This document shows positions 41,609-50,687 of a stretch of DNA of 55,172 nucleotides, in pieces. A program made the position numbers and the translations under genes. Each line of letters starts with the position of its first letter. Position 1 is the first letter of the stretch. A model generated the notes under the pieces. That model had not been told where the DNA came from, searched no databases, and was given only the letters and a program-made list of their open reading frames with translations. Origin of the DNA: Gemmatimonadaceae bacterium (GTDB lineage: Bacteria; Gemmatimonadota; Gemmatimonadetes; Gemmatimonadales; Gemmatimonadaceae); assembly GCA_013817305.1 (NCBI GenBank), contig JACDCY010000007.1:1-55172 (forward strand), given 5' to 3'.

Positions 41609-42258
41609 GCTTCGCCCGCGAAGGACTCGTCTTCATCGGTATCGCCGCCGCTGCCGCGGCTACAGCGTACGCTTTTGCCATCGGCCGACGTTCCTGGACG
41701 CTCTGGCTGATCGCGTTCGTGCTGACCGTCCTCGCGCTCTGGGTCGCGTACTTCTTCCGTGACCCGGAACGGACCGGCGAGCGGGGCGAAACCATCGTGG
41801 TGTCACCGGCCGACGGCAAAATCGTGATGATCACCGAAGTTCAGGAGCCTGCATTCATCGGTGGCGCGGCCATCAGAATTTCGGTGTTCATGAACGTGTT
41901 CAACGTCCACGTGAACCGGTACCCAGTGGACGGGACCGTCCGTTACATCCATTACAACCCCGGCCGATTCCTGAACGCGGCCACCGAGAAGTCGAGTCTC
42001 GAGAACGAGCAGATGTCGGTGGGACTCGAGACGAAGAGCGGACCGATTCTGGTGCGACAGATCGCCGGACTTATCGCGCGGCGTATCGTGACGTACAGCA
42101 AGGAAGGACAGGTTGTGAAGCAGGGTGAACGCATGGGCATCATTCGCTTCGGCTCGCGCGTGGACGTGTTCATTCCCACGAGCTCGAAGGTCCGCGTGAA
42201 GGTGGGAGAGACCAGCAACGCGGGCGTTACCGTGCTCGCGGACCTCCCTTCGCGATGA
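41605..42258 (+). CDS. psd: Phosphatidylserine decarboxylase proenzyme, short type
   Basis: 217 residues. Two N-terminal membrane helices, then [39 protein letters not shown], and the processing site RFGSRVDVF, where Gly-Ser is cleaved so that Ser becomes the pyruvoyl group. It makes phosphatidylethanolamine in the inner membrane. It directly precedes pssA, which makes its substrate. Both are inserted between purC and purS with ATGA overlaps. Confidence 0.93.
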   Translation: MSFAREGLVFIGIAAAAAATAYAFAIGRRSWTLWLIAFVLTVLALWVAYFFRDPERTGERGETIVVSPADGKIVMITEVQEPAFIGGAAIRISVFMNVFNVHVNRYPVDGTVRYIHYNPGRFLNAATEKSSLENEQMSVGLETKSGPILVRQIAGLIARRIVTYSKEGQVVKQGERMGIIRFGSRVDVFIPTSSKVRVKVGETSNAGVTVLADLPSR

Positions 42259-43178
42259 GAGACGACCAGGGGCGCGGACAGCGCAGGGTGCGACGCGCGG
42301 TGGTCGTGCTCCCGAACGGGTTCACGCTCATCAACCTGTTCTTCGGGATCTTCGCCATAGTCGCAGCGTCGCGCGGCGAGTTCAGCACCGCCGGTCTGTA
42401 CATAGTGTTCGGCGGAATCGCGGACGCGCTCGACGGCCGCGTCGCCCGCGCCACGGGGAGCGGCTCGCGCTTCGGATCGGAGCTCGACTCGCTCGTCGAC
42501 GCGATCTCTTTCGGCCTGGCGCCGGCGCTGATCATGTACTTCGCGGTGCTCAACCGCGAAGGGTGGGATTGGCTGTTCGTCTTCCTGTATGTCGCGTGCG
42601 CCGTCATCCGCCTGGCGCGCTTCAACGTCGAGCAGGCCGGCCGCGACAAGAAATACTTCCACGGGCTCCCGAGTCCCGCAGCCGGCCTCACCTTGGCGAC
42701 CTACTACTGGTTCAGCCAGACCGATCTGTACACACAGACGATGATCGGCGATCTGCCCTGGGACATGGTGCTGCGGTACCTCATGCTCATGCTCGCGTTC
42801 CTGATGATCAGCAACGTTTCGTATCCGGCGGTCCCGACGGTCGGATACAGAAAGCCGAGCGAGATCATCGGCTCGCTGGTGGTGGCGTCGACGTTTTTCG
42901 GCGTGCTGTTTCTGCCGAAGGAATTCTTCTTTCCCGCCGCGATTCTCTACGTCCTGTACGGGCTCGTGAAGACCGTGGTGTACGGGTTGATCGACCGCCG
43001 CCCCAGCGGGGATGACCCGGTCATCAGCGACGATGACGAAGATCTCGAGGAGACGTCCACGCGCGAGCTGATGGAGGCGGAGGAAGTGGCGTCGCAGCGC
43101 AAGCGCCGTCGCCGGCGCCGGCAAGGGCGCGGTGGAGTCCCTCAGAACCAGCGCCCATTCTCCGGGGACCCGGAATGA
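42255..43178 (+). CDS. pssA: CDP-diacylglycerol-serine O-phosphatidyltransferase
   Basis: 307-residue multi-spanning enzyme. The CDP-alcohol phosphotransferase motif is DALDGRVARATGSGSRFG followed by SELDSLVDAISFGLAPAL, with the metal-binding Asp residues. It forms phosphatidylserine from CDP-diacylglycerol and serine. After the last helix (about residue 250) comes an odd charged tail: an acidic run (DDPVISDDDEDLEE) then a basic one (KRRRRRRQGRGG). Such tails are not needed for catalysis and may bind membranes or nucleic acid. ATG 42255 overlaps psd, and its stop overlaps purS (ATGA). Confidence 0.92.
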   Translation: MRDDQGRGQRRVRRAVVVLPNGFTLINLFFGIFAIVAASRGEFSTAGLYIVFGGIADALDGRVARATGSGSRFGSELDSLVDAISFGLAPALIMYFAVLNREGWDWLFVFLYVACAVIRLARFNVEQAGRDKKYFHGLPSPAAGLTLATYYWFSQTDLYTQTMIGDLPWDMVLRYLMLMLAFLMISNVSYPAVPTVGYRKPSEIIGSLVVASTFFGVLFLPKEFFFPAAILYVLYGLVKTVVYGLIDRRPSGDDPVISDDDEDLEETSTRELMEAEEVASQRKRRRRRRQGRGGVPQNQRPFSGDPE

Positions 43179-43438
43179 AGAATCGGGCATACAGGATCGC
43201 CGTGCATATCGTGCCGCGGGCGGGGCTGCTCGATCCTCAGGGAAACACCATCACGGGCGCGCTGCATTCGCTCGGCTTCAAGCATGTGCGGTCCGTGCAC
43301 GTCGGCCGGCATATCGTCATCGAGACCGAGGCGCCCGACGCGCTCCAGGCGGAAGCGTCGGTGCAGCAGATGTGCGAGAAGCTGCTCGCCAATCCGGTGA
43401 CGGAGGATTTCGAGATCACGTCGGCGGTGCCTTTGTGA
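43175..43438 (+). CDS. purS: Phosphoribosylformylglycinamidine synthase, PurS subunit
   Basis: 87 residues: [20 protein letters not shown], then [20 protein letters not shown] and [10 protein letters not shown]. PurS bridges PurQ and PurL in the FGAR amidotransferase and helps ammonia transfer. ATG 43175 overlaps pssA. Its TGA (43436-43438) is directly followed by four perfect GGTATCA repeats. Confidence 0.94.
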   Translation: MKNRAYRIAVHIVPRAGLLDPQGNTITGALHSLGFKHVRSVHVGRHIVIETEAPDALQAEASVQQMCEKLLANPVTEDFEITSAVPL

Positions 43439-43469
43439 GGTATCAGGTATCAGGTATCAGGTATCACAA
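43433..43469. repeat. Perfect heptamer tandem (GGTATCA)x4 between purS and purQ
   Basis: Four identical units run from 43439 to 43466, immediately after the purS stop. TTGTGA (43433-43438) and TCACAA (about 43464-43469) flank them as a 6-base inverted repeat. GGTATCA differs by one base from the GGTATTA units of the folB-folK element. Perfect identity suggests recent expansion and possible length variation. Confidence 0.85.
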
Positions 43470-43487
43470 CAAGGCGGAGAGACGTAC

Positions 43488-44180
43488 GTGAAGTTCGGCA
43501 TTGTCACATTCCCCGGCTCCAACTGCGACTACGACGCGTATCGGGCGGTCGTGGACGAGCTGGGAGCCGAGGCCACGTACCTCTGGCACAAGACGGAAGA
43601 TCTCGAAGGCGTTGACGTCGTTGTGCTCCCCGGCGGGTTCAGTTACGGCGATTACCTGCGCGCGGGCGCCATCGCGCGGTTCAGCCCGATCATGCGGGAG
43701 GTCGTGGCCCACGCGGGTCGAGGCGGGCCGGTGCTCGCCATCTGCAACGGCTTTCAGATCGCGTGCGAGGCCGGGCTGCTGCCAGGGGCGCTCGTGCGCA
43801 ACGCTGGAATGCGCTTCGTCTCGGAGGCGGTGTATCTCAGCGTGGAGAACGAAGGCACGATGTTCACGTCGCAGTACGAGAAGGACGCAGTGCTGCGAAT
43901 CCCGATCGCGCACGGCGAGGGCCGATACGTCGCGGACGCGACGACGCTCGCGCGGCTGGAGGACAACGGGCAGGTCGTGTTCCGGTATTGCGACGCCGGC
44001 GGGTCCGCCACCGGCGAGGCCAACCCGAACGGGTCCATGCGTGGCATCGCCGGCATCGTGAGCGCCGAGGGAAACGTGCTCGGCATGATGCCGCATCCAG
44101 AGCGCGCGGTGGATTCCCTGCTCGGCCCCGCGGACGGCAAGCTGCTGTTCGAGTCGCTGCTGGCGAGGGTGGCCGTGTGA
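43488..44180 (+). CDS. purQ: Phosphoribosylformylglycinamidine synthase, PurQ glutaminase subunit
   Basis: 230-residue class I glutamine amidotransferase. [40 protein letters not shown], nucleophile Cys86 in VLAICNGFQ and the His/Glu pair in [10 protein letters not shown]. It supplies ammonia to PurL. The start is GTG 43488, with GGAG at 43476-43479 as a good ribosome binding site, needed because the heptamer tract separates it from purS. Confidence 0.95.
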   Translation: MKFGIVTFPGSNCDYDAYRAVVDELGAEATYLWHKTEDLEGVDVVVLPGGFSYGDYLRAGAIARFSPIMREVVAHAGRGGPVLAICNGFQIACEAGLLPGALVRNAGMRFVSEAVYLSVENEGTMFTSQYEKDAVLRIPIAHGEGRYVADATTLARLEDNGQVVFRYCDAGGSATGEANPNGSMRGIAGIVSAEGNVLGMMPHPERAVDSLLGPADGKLLFESLLARVAV

Positions 44181-46516
44181 GCAAGGTTGCGCCGCGCCCG
44201 GGCGACCCGCGCATCACTCCCGCGCTCGTCGCGGAGCACGGCCTCAACGAAGATGAATTCAGGCGTCTCGTGGACATGCTCGGCCGCGAGCCGACGTTCA
44301 CCGAGCTGGGGATCATCAGCGCCCTCTGGAGCGAGCACTGCTCGTACAAGCATTCGCGCGCGCTGCTCAAGACGCTTCCGACGGAAGGGCCGCAGGTTCT
44401 TCAGGGTCCGGGAGAGAACGCCGGCGTCGTCTCAGTGGGCGACGGCCTGGCGGTAGCGTTCAAGATCGAGTCGCACAACCATCCATCCGCGGTCGAACCG
44501 TACCAGGGCGCGGCGACGGGCGCCGGCGGGATTCTCCGCGACGTGTTCACGATGGGTGCGCGCCCCATCGCGATGCTGAACTCGCTGCGCTTCGGCTCGC
44601 TCGACAGCGCGCGAGTGCGCTATCTCTTCGCGGGGGTAGTGAAAGGCATCGGGGACTACGGCAACTGCGTGGGCATTCCGACCGTCGCAGGCGAGATCGT
44701 GTTCGACGACGCATATGAGACCAATCCCCTGGTGAACGCCATGTGCGTCGGCGTGATGAAGGAGAGCGAGCTGATCACGGCCAAAGCCGAAGGAATCGGG
44801 AACCCGATCATCGCCGTCGGCGCGCGCACCGGCCGTGATGGCATTCACGGAGCGTCGTTCGCGTCGGAAGACCTCTCGGAAGCGAGCGACGCCAAGCGTC
44901 CGCGCGTTCAGGTTGGCGATCCCTTCACCGAGAAGCTCCTCCTGGAGGCCAGCCTCGAGCTGATCCGCAGCGGCCACATCGTCGCGATCCAGGACATGGG
45001 CGCCGCCGGACTGACATCTTCGTCCGCGGAGATGGCCGAGCGGGGCGAGGTGGGCGTGACCATCGACGTCAGCAAGGTGCCGGTGCGCGAGCAAGGGATG
45101 ACGCCGTACGAGATCCTGCTGAGCGAATCGCAGGAGCGAATGCTGGTAGTCGCGAAGCGTGGCCACGAGGACGACGTCGCGGCGATACTGACGCGCTGGG
45201 ACCTTACGGCCGCCGTGATCGGCGAAGTCATCGCGGAGCCGGTGTACCGCGTGACCGAAGGCGCCACTGTGGTGGCGGAGTTCCCGGGCTCGCGGCTCGT
45301 AACCGACTGTCCGCGCTACTCACCGGAAGCGCGCGAAAGCGACGAGATCGTTCGCCTGCGGGCGACTGACGTTACGACCATTCCGGAACTCCCCGAGGAG
45401 AAGGACCCACTCTGGACGCTCGAGCGGATGCTCTCTTCGCCGACGATCGCCAGCAAGGCCTGGGCGTATCGCCAGTACGACTCCACTGTTCGCACCAACA
45501 CCGTGATCGGCCCCGGCGGAGATGCGGCGGTGCTGCGTTTGCGCGGCTCGAACCGCGCGATCGCCGTGAAGACGGACTGTAACGGGCGGTACGTGTATCT
45601 GTCGCCGCGGAACGGCGCGCAGGCAGCCGTGTGCGAGGCGGCGCGCAACGTGGCCTGCACCGGTGCGCGCCCACTGGCCATTACCAACTGCCTCAACTTC
45701 GGTAATCCCAGGCGGCCGGAAAATTACTTCCAGCTCAGCGAGGCAATCGCAGGCATCGGCGAAGCGTGCCGCGCGATGGACACGCCGGTCACAGGTGGGA
45801 ACGTGTCGTTGTACAACGAGAGCCCCTCCGGCGCGGTATATCCGACACCCGTGATCGGGATGCTCGGGCTGATCGATGACATCGCGCATGTGACGAGATC
45901 CACCTGGTCGATGGACGACGACGTGATCATCCTGCTAGGCGAGCTGCTCGGCGAGGTGGTTGGCGGCGCGCGCAGCGGCCTGGGCGGCAGCGAGTATCTC
46001 TCCCGTATTCATGGCGTCGTCGCCGGCGAGCCGCCGCCGTGCCACCCGGTGCTTGAGCGCGACGTCATCAACGCTCTGCTCGAATGCATCCGCGAGGGCC
46101 ATGTGCATTCGGCGCACGACTGTAGTGACGGGGGCCTCGCAGTCGCGCTGGCCGAATGCGCCATGGCTAACCAGGACCGTCCCGTCGGAGCGGAGATCAA
46201 CCTCGCGGCGTGGAGCGACGTGGCATTGCGCGAGGTGCTCTACAACGAGGCGCAGGGCCGGATCATCATCACGGTTCCGGAGAGCTCGCTGGGCAGGGTG
46301 GCCGCGATCGCGGTGGGCCACCGCGTTCCGCCGATGATGATCGGCCGCGTTCGATCGGCTTCGCGCGATCTGGTGATCGAGACCGCACCTGGCCGGACGC
46401 TCGTCGCACCGCTCGACCGCCTTGCCGCGGCGTATCACGGCGCAATCCCGGCGATCATGGATGGAAGCGCAGAGAGCGCCGCCGTGCTCGAGCAGGCCGC
46501 TGTGACCACGGTCTAG
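44177..46516 (+). CDS. purL: Phosphoribosylformylglycinamidine synthase, PurL subunit
   Basis: 779 residues, the small PurL type that works with PurS and PurQ. Landmarks: [75 protein letters not shown] and, in the second half, [14 protein letters not shown]. It forms FGAM from FGAR with ATP. GTG 44177 overlaps the purQ stop (GTGA). Longer in-frame sequence upstream is purQ antiframe and is not included. Confidence 0.95.
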   Translation: MSKVAPRPGDPRITPALVAEHGLNEDEFRRLVDMLGREPTFTELGIISALWSEHCSYKHSRALLKTLPTEGPQVLQGPGENAGVVSVGDGLAVAFKIESHNHPSAVEPYQGAATGAGGILRDVFTMGARPIAMLNSLRFGSLDSARVRYLFAGVVKGIGDYGNCVGIPTVAGEIVFDDAYETNPLVNAMCVGVMKESELITAKAEGIGNPIIAVGARTGRDGIHGASFASEDLSEASDAKRPRVQVGDPFTEKLLLEASLELIRSGHIVAIQDMGAAGLTSSSAEMAERGEVGVTIDVSKVPVREQGMTPYEILLSESQERMLVVAKRGHEDDVAAILTRWDLTAAVIGEVIAEPVYRVTEGATVVAEFPGSRLVTDCPRYSPEARESDEIVRLRATDVTTIPELPEEKDPLWTLERMLSSPTIASKAWAYRQYDSTVRTNTVIGPGGDAAVLRLRGSNRAIAVKTDCNGRYVYLSPRNGAQAAVCEAARNVACTGARPLAITNCLNFGNPRRPENYFQLSEAIAGIGEACRAMDTPVTGGNVSLYNESPSGAVYPTPVIGMLGLIDDIAHVTRSTWSMDDDVIILLGELLGEVVGGARSGLGGSEYLSRIHGVVAGEPPPCHPVLERDVINALLECIREGHVHSAHDCSDGGLAVALAECAMANQDRPVGAEINLAAWSDVALREVLYNEAQGRIIITVPESSLGRVAAIAVGHRVPPMMIGRVRSASRDLVIETAPGRTLVAPLDRLAAAYHGAIPAIMDGSAESAAVLEQAAVTTV

Positions 46517-46522
46517 ACGAAC

Positions 46523-47899
46523 ATGTGCGGAGTCTTCGGCGTGCGCGGACATCCGGATGCGGCGGCGCTGACGCATCTGGGATTGTATTCGCTGCAGCAC
46601 CGCGGCCAGGAGTCGGCGGGGATCGTGGCCGTCGGCGGCGACGGGACCGCCCGCACCGTGCGTGCGATGGGGCTGGTCGCGGATAAATTCAGTCCCGAAG
46701 CAATTGCGGACCTGTCCGGTTCGACGGCCATCGGGCACACCCGGTATAGCACGACGGGATCTTCAACGATCGAGAACGCGCAGCCGGTGCTCGCCCGGTT
46801 CCGCGAGGGGCACATCGCGCTCGCGCACAATGGAAATCTCACGAACTCGAGCGAACTGCGATTCGAGCTCGAAGATCTTGGATCCATCTTCGCGTCGACG
46901 ATGGACTCCGAGGTGATAGTCCACCGCATGGCTCGGTCTCGGTCGGCCACAGCGGAAGAGCGGCTTGCCGATGCGCTGCGCGGTGTGGAAGGAGCGTACT
47001 CGGCGGTCGTTCTCGCGGGCGATACGCTGCTCGCAGCGCGCGACCCGCGGGGATGGCGGCCGCTGGTCATGGGCCGGCTCGACGGCTCGGTAATCTTCGC
47101 GTCGGAGACCTGTGCTCTGGACATAGTCGGGGCGACGTTCGAGCGGGAGATCGAGGCCGGAGAGATTGTGGCGGTGGACAGCTCGGGCGTGAGGTCGACA
47201 CGACCTCTGCCCCCCGCGGAGTCGAGGAAGTGCGTGTTCGAGTACGTGTATTTCGCCCGCCCCGACAGCTCCATCTTTGGCGGCTCAGTGGACCGCGCGC
47301 GCAGAGAGCTTGGCCGGCAGCTTGCCAGAGAAGCTCCTGTGCCCAATGCCGATCTGGTGTTCAGTGTTCCGGATTCGTCCAACTCGGCCGCGCTCGGATA
47401 TGCCGAGCAGTCCGGGCTGCAGCTCGAGCTGGCTCTGATACGCAACCACTACGTGGGCCGCACCTTCCTGCAGCCGACGCAGGCCGGGCGGGACGCCAAG
47501 GTCAAGGTGAAGTACAACGCCGTGCGCGAGGTGCTCGACGGAAAGAGCGTCGTCATGGTAGACGACTCGATAGTGCGCGGCACCACCACACGCGGCCTTG
47601 TCGCGATGGTGCGGGGCGCCGGCGCGCGGGAAGTGCACCTCCGGGTAAGCTCACCGCCCATCACCGGGCCCTGCTACTACGGAATCGACACACCCACGCG
47701 AGAGGAGCTCATCGCTGCGAACTTCACCGTTCCGGAGATCGCTGAGAAGCTCGGGGTGGATACGCTGGCTTATCTGTCTTTGGAGGGAATGTTAGGCGCC
47801 GTGCCGAAGGGACCAGCGGGGTTCTGCCATGCGTGCTTTTCCGGAGATTATCCGACGCCGCCGCCGAGCGATCCGGTCAAGCTGAGGCTGGGCAAGTGA
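46523..47899 (+). CDS. purF: Amidophosphoribosyltransferase
   Basis: 458 residues. The N-terminal nucleophile is Cys2 (MCGVFGVRGHPDAAAL), then LQHRGQESAGI and GHTRYSTTG of the glutaminase domain, and VVMVDDSIVRGTTTRGLVAM as the PRPP site. Cys in RKCVFEYVYF and CHAC near the C-terminus match the [4Fe-4S]-type PurF of Bacillus. No propeptide precedes Cys2. It catalyses the first committed step of purine synthesis yet is last in the pur block. ATG 46523, six bases after purL. Confidence 0.95.
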   Translation: MCGVFGVRGHPDAAALTHLGLYSLQHRGQESAGIVAVGGDGTARTVRAMGLVADKFSPEAIADLSGSTAIGHTRYSTTGSSTIENAQPVLARFREGHIALAHNGNLTNSSELRFELEDLGSIFASTMDSEVIVHRMARSRSATAEERLADALRGVEGAYSAVVLAGDTLLAARDPRGWRPLVMGRLDGSVIFASETCALDIVGATFEREIEAGEIVAVDSSGVRSTRPLPPAESRKCVFEYVYFARPDSSIFGGSVDRARRELGRQLAREAPVPNADLVFSVPDSSNSAALGYAEQSGLQLELALIRNHYVGRTFLQPTQAGRDAKVKVKYNAVREVLDGKSVVMVDDSIVRGTTTRGLVAMVRGAGAREVHLRVSSPPITGPCYYGIDTPTREELIAANFTVPEIAEKLGVDTLAYLSLEGMLGAVPKGPAGFCHACFSGDYPTPPPSDPVKLRLGK

Positions 47900-47908
47900 A
47901 GGAACGAC

Positions 47909-47981
47909 GCTGCGCACTGCGTACTGCGCACTGCGTGCTCGCCGGCCAGGGCGCAGCGCGCAGCACGCAGCGCGCAGCGCC
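47909..47981. repeat. Heptamer hairpin element between purF and ppdK (ACTGCGC group)
   Basis: The left arm is GCTGCGC ACTGCGT ACTGCGC ACTGCGT GCTC (47909-47940). The reverse complement of the right arm (about 47950-47981) reads GCTGCGC GCTGCGT GCTGCGC GCTGCGC. The arms pair over about 29 positions with A/G differences at unit starts. It is GC-rich and could be a strong hairpin, possibly a terminator or attenuator before ppdK, but no T-run follows. Confidence 0.75.
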
Positions 47982-48005
47982 GTCTTCTCGAAACCTACGA
48001 CTGTA

Positions 48006-50687
48006 ATGACGCAGTCAGTATTTTTCTTTGGCGACGGCGCCGCGGAAGGCACCCGCGACATGAAAGCCGTCCTCGGCGGCAAGGGCGCCAACCTCGCCGA
48101 GATGACCAACCTCGGCGCGCCCGTCCCGCCCGGGTTCACGATCGCGTGCGCCGAGTGCATCTCCTACCTGAAAGACGGGAAGTACACCGACAGGCTGCGC
48201 GCGCAGGTCGAGGGCAATCTCGCCCGGCTTGAGAAGAGTACGGGCAAGAAGCTCGGCGACCCCAAGAACCCGCTGCTGGTGAGCGTGCGCTCGGGCGCGG
48301 CCTTCTCGATGCCCGGTATGATGGAGACCATCCTCAACCTCGGGCTCAACGACCGCACCGTGGTCGGGCTCGAGCGCGCCAGCAAGAACTCGCGATTCGC
48401 GTATGACTCGTACCGGCGGTTCATACAGATGTACGGCGACGTCGTGCTTGAAGTGCCGAGCCAGAAGTTCGAGCAGGTGCTGTCCTCGAAAAAGCTCCTC
48501 GAGGGCGTGGAGGAAGACACCGACCTCGGCGAGGACGCGCTTCGGAATCTCGTCGAGGAATACAAGCAGCTCGTCAAGCGCGTCACGGGCGCGCCCTTCC
48601 CCACCGATCCGGTCGTACAGCTCTGGGGCGCGATCGAAGCCGTGTGGCGGTCGTGGACTCTCAAGAAGGCGCGCGACTATCGCAGAGTGAACCGCATCCC
48701 GGAGGATCTGGGAACCGCCGTAAACGTCGTCTCGATGGTGTTCGGCAACCTCGGCAACGATTCAGGCACGGGCGTCGCCTTCACCCGCGATCCGTCCACG
48801 GGGGAGCGGAAATTCTACGGCGAGTTTCTCGTCAATGCTCAGGGGGAGGACGTCGTAGCCGGCACGCGCACCCCACTCGCGATCGACCAGATGGCGGAGC
48901 GGTTGCCCGAAGCATATAAGGAATTGCTGACCGTTCAGGACCGGTTGGAGCGGCACTACAAGGATATGCAGGACCTCGAGTTCACCGTCGAGCGCGGCAA
49001 GCTGTACCTGTTGCAGACGCGAGGCGGGAAGCGCACTGCTGCGGCCGCGGTCCGAATCGCGAGCGAGATGGTCGCCGAGGGATTGATCGACAAGACTGAG
49101 GCCGTGGGTCGAGTGCCTGCCGCGGAGCTCGAGCAACTGCTGCACCCGATCATCGATCCGTCCGTGAGCGCCAAGCCGCTGTGCGTCGGGCTGCCAGCGA
49201 GTCCGGGCGCGGCGTCCGGCATCGCGGTGTTCGATCCAGACAGCGCGGAAGATCGCTTTGCCGCGGGTGAGAACGTGATCCTCGTCCGTGAAGAGACGAC
49301 GCCGGAGGACTTTCATGGAATCGTCGCTGCCCGCGCCGTGCTGACTTCGCGCGGCGGGATGACGAGCCATGCTGCCGTGGTAGCGCGCGGCATGGGCAAA
49401 TGCGCCATCGTGGGATGCAAGGCGATCGAAGTTGATCTGGATCATCGCCGTTTCGCCGTGAACGGCACGGAGATCGAAGAGGGCGACTGGCTCACGCTCG
49501 ACGGGGGGACCGGCCGTGTGTTCGCCGGAAATCTTCCGACCGTGCCGAGCGAGATCGTGCGTGTGACGAACGGGACTCTCCGCGCGGACGAAGCGCCCCT
49601 GTACCAGTCGTACCACCAGCTCCTCGGTTGGGCCGACGAAGTCCGGCGCCTCAAGGTCCGCGCTAATGCCGACACTCCGCGCGACGCGCGCACCGCGCGC
49701 GGCTTCGGGGCCGAGGGAATCGGGCTGTGCCGCACCGAGCACATGTTCTTCGAGGGTGACCGGATCCAGGCCATGCGCGAGATGATCGTCGCCCGCGACG
49801 AATCGGGCCGCCGGCGCGCGCTTGCCAAGCTTCTGCCGATGCAGCGCGCGGACTTCGAGGGAATCTTCGAGGCGATGCACGGCTACCCCGTGACGATCCG
49901 CCTGCTGGATCCTCCGCTGCACGAGTTCCTGCCGCACGGCGGTGAGGAGAGCAAGCTGCTCGCCCGCACCTTGGGCATCCCTCGCGCGGAGCTGTCTCGA
50001 ATCATCGAAGACCTCCGGGAGACGAACCCGATGCTCGGCCACCGTGGCTGCCGCCTGGGCGTGAGCTTCCCGGAGATCACAGAGATGCAGGGCCGCGCGA
50101 TCTTCGAGGCAGCGGTTCGCGCTTCGCGTAGAGGCATTGACGTGCGGCCGGAGATCATGGTTCCGCTTGTTTCGACGGCCAGGGAGTTCGAGCACCAGCA
50201 CGCCATACTCGAGGAGGCCGCAAGCCAGGTGCTGGGTGCGATGGGCGAGAAGATCAACTATCTGATCGGAACGATGATCGAGCTTCCGCGCGCCGCGCTC
50301 ATGGCGGGCGAAATCGCGAAGAGCGCGGAGTTTTTCTCTTTCGGAACCAACGACCTCACGCAGACGACGTACGGCTTGAGCCGCGACGACGCGGGGCGGT
50401 TTCTGCCTTCGTATGTGGAGCATGGGATCTTTCCTGAGGATCCGTTCCAGGTTCTCGATCCCGATGGCGTCGGCCGTTTGATCCGGATCGCCGTGGAAGA
50501 AGGTCGCGCGACCCGTCCCAAGATCAAGCTCGGCATCTGCGGGGAGCATGGGGGTGAGCCGAGGTCGGTCGCGCTGTGTCATGAGATCGGGCTCGACTAC
50601 GTGTCATGCTCGCCCTATCGTGTGCCTATCGCGCGTCTGGCTGCTGCACACGCCGCGCTGGCGGACAAGCCCCGAAGCCTGGCATGA
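48006..50687 (+). CDS. ppdK: Pyruvate, phosphate dikinase
   Basis: 893 residues. N-terminal nucleotide domain (LGGKGANLAEMTNLGAPVPP; RSGAAFSMPGMMETILNLGL), swivelling domain with the phospho-His in GGMTSHAAVVARGMGKCA (His455), and C-terminal PEP/pyruvate barrel (GIGLCRTEHMFFE, GTNDLTQTTYGLSRDDAGRF, GICGEHGGEP). It interconverts pyruvate, ATP and phosphate with PEP, AMP and pyrophosphate, linking glycolysis and gluconeogenesis. ATG 48006 follows a heptamer hairpin. Its TGA overlaps the next gene (ATGA). Confidence 0.96.
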   Translation: MTQSVFFFGDGAAEGTRDMKAVLGGKGANLAEMTNLGAPVPPGFTIACAECISYLKDGKYTDRLRAQVEGNLARLEKSTGKKLGDPKNPLLVSVRSGAAFSMPGMMETILNLGLNDRTVVGLERASKNSRFAYDSYRRFIQMYGDVVLEVPSQKFEQVLSSKKLLEGVEEDTDLGEDALRNLVEEYKQLVKRVTGAPFPTDPVVQLWGAIEAVWRSWTLKKARDYRRVNRIPEDLGTAVNVVSMVFGNLGNDSGTGVAFTRDPSTGERKFYGEFLVNAQGEDVVAGTRTPLAIDQMAERLPEAYKELLTVQDRLERHYKDMQDLEFTVERGKLYLLQTRGGKRTAAAAVRIASEMVAEGLIDKTEAVGRVPAAELEQLLHPIIDPSVSAKPLCVGLPASPGAASGIAVFDPDSAEDRFAAGENVILVREETTPEDFHGIVAARAVLTSRGGMTSHAAVVARGMGKCAIVGCKAIEVDLDHRRFAVNGTEIEEGDWLTLDGGTGRVFAGNLPTVPSEIVRVTNGTLRADEAPLYQSYHQLLGWADEVRRLKVRANADTPRDARTARGFGAEGIGLCRTEHMFFEGDRIQAMREMIVARDESGRRRALAKLLPMQRADFEGIFEAMHGYPVTIRLLDPPLHEFLPHGGEESKLLARTLGIPRAELSRIIEDLRETNPMLGHRGCRLGVSFPEITEMQGRAIFEAAVRASRRGIDVRPEIMVPLVSTAREFEHQHAILEEAASQVLGAMGEKINYLIGTMIELPRAALMAGEIAKSAEFFSFGTNDLTQTTYGLSRDDAGRFLPSYVEHGIFPEDPFQVLDPDGVGRLIRIAVEEGRATRPKIKLGICGEHGGEPRSVALCHEIGLDYVSCSPYRVPIARLAAAHAALADKPRSLA

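Noticed and set aside
43439-43466. Possible CRISPR-like or microsatellite array
   Set aside because: 7-base units without spacers are not CRISPR; treated as a heptamer tandem.
20318-47981. Heptamer elements as MITEs or IS ends
   Set aside because: No target-site duplication, fixed terminal inverted repeat or common core sequence; unit sequences differ between elements.
48762-50582. 606-residue antisense open frame within ppdK
   Set aside because: High GC keeps antisense frames open; PPDK motifs run throughout the other strand.
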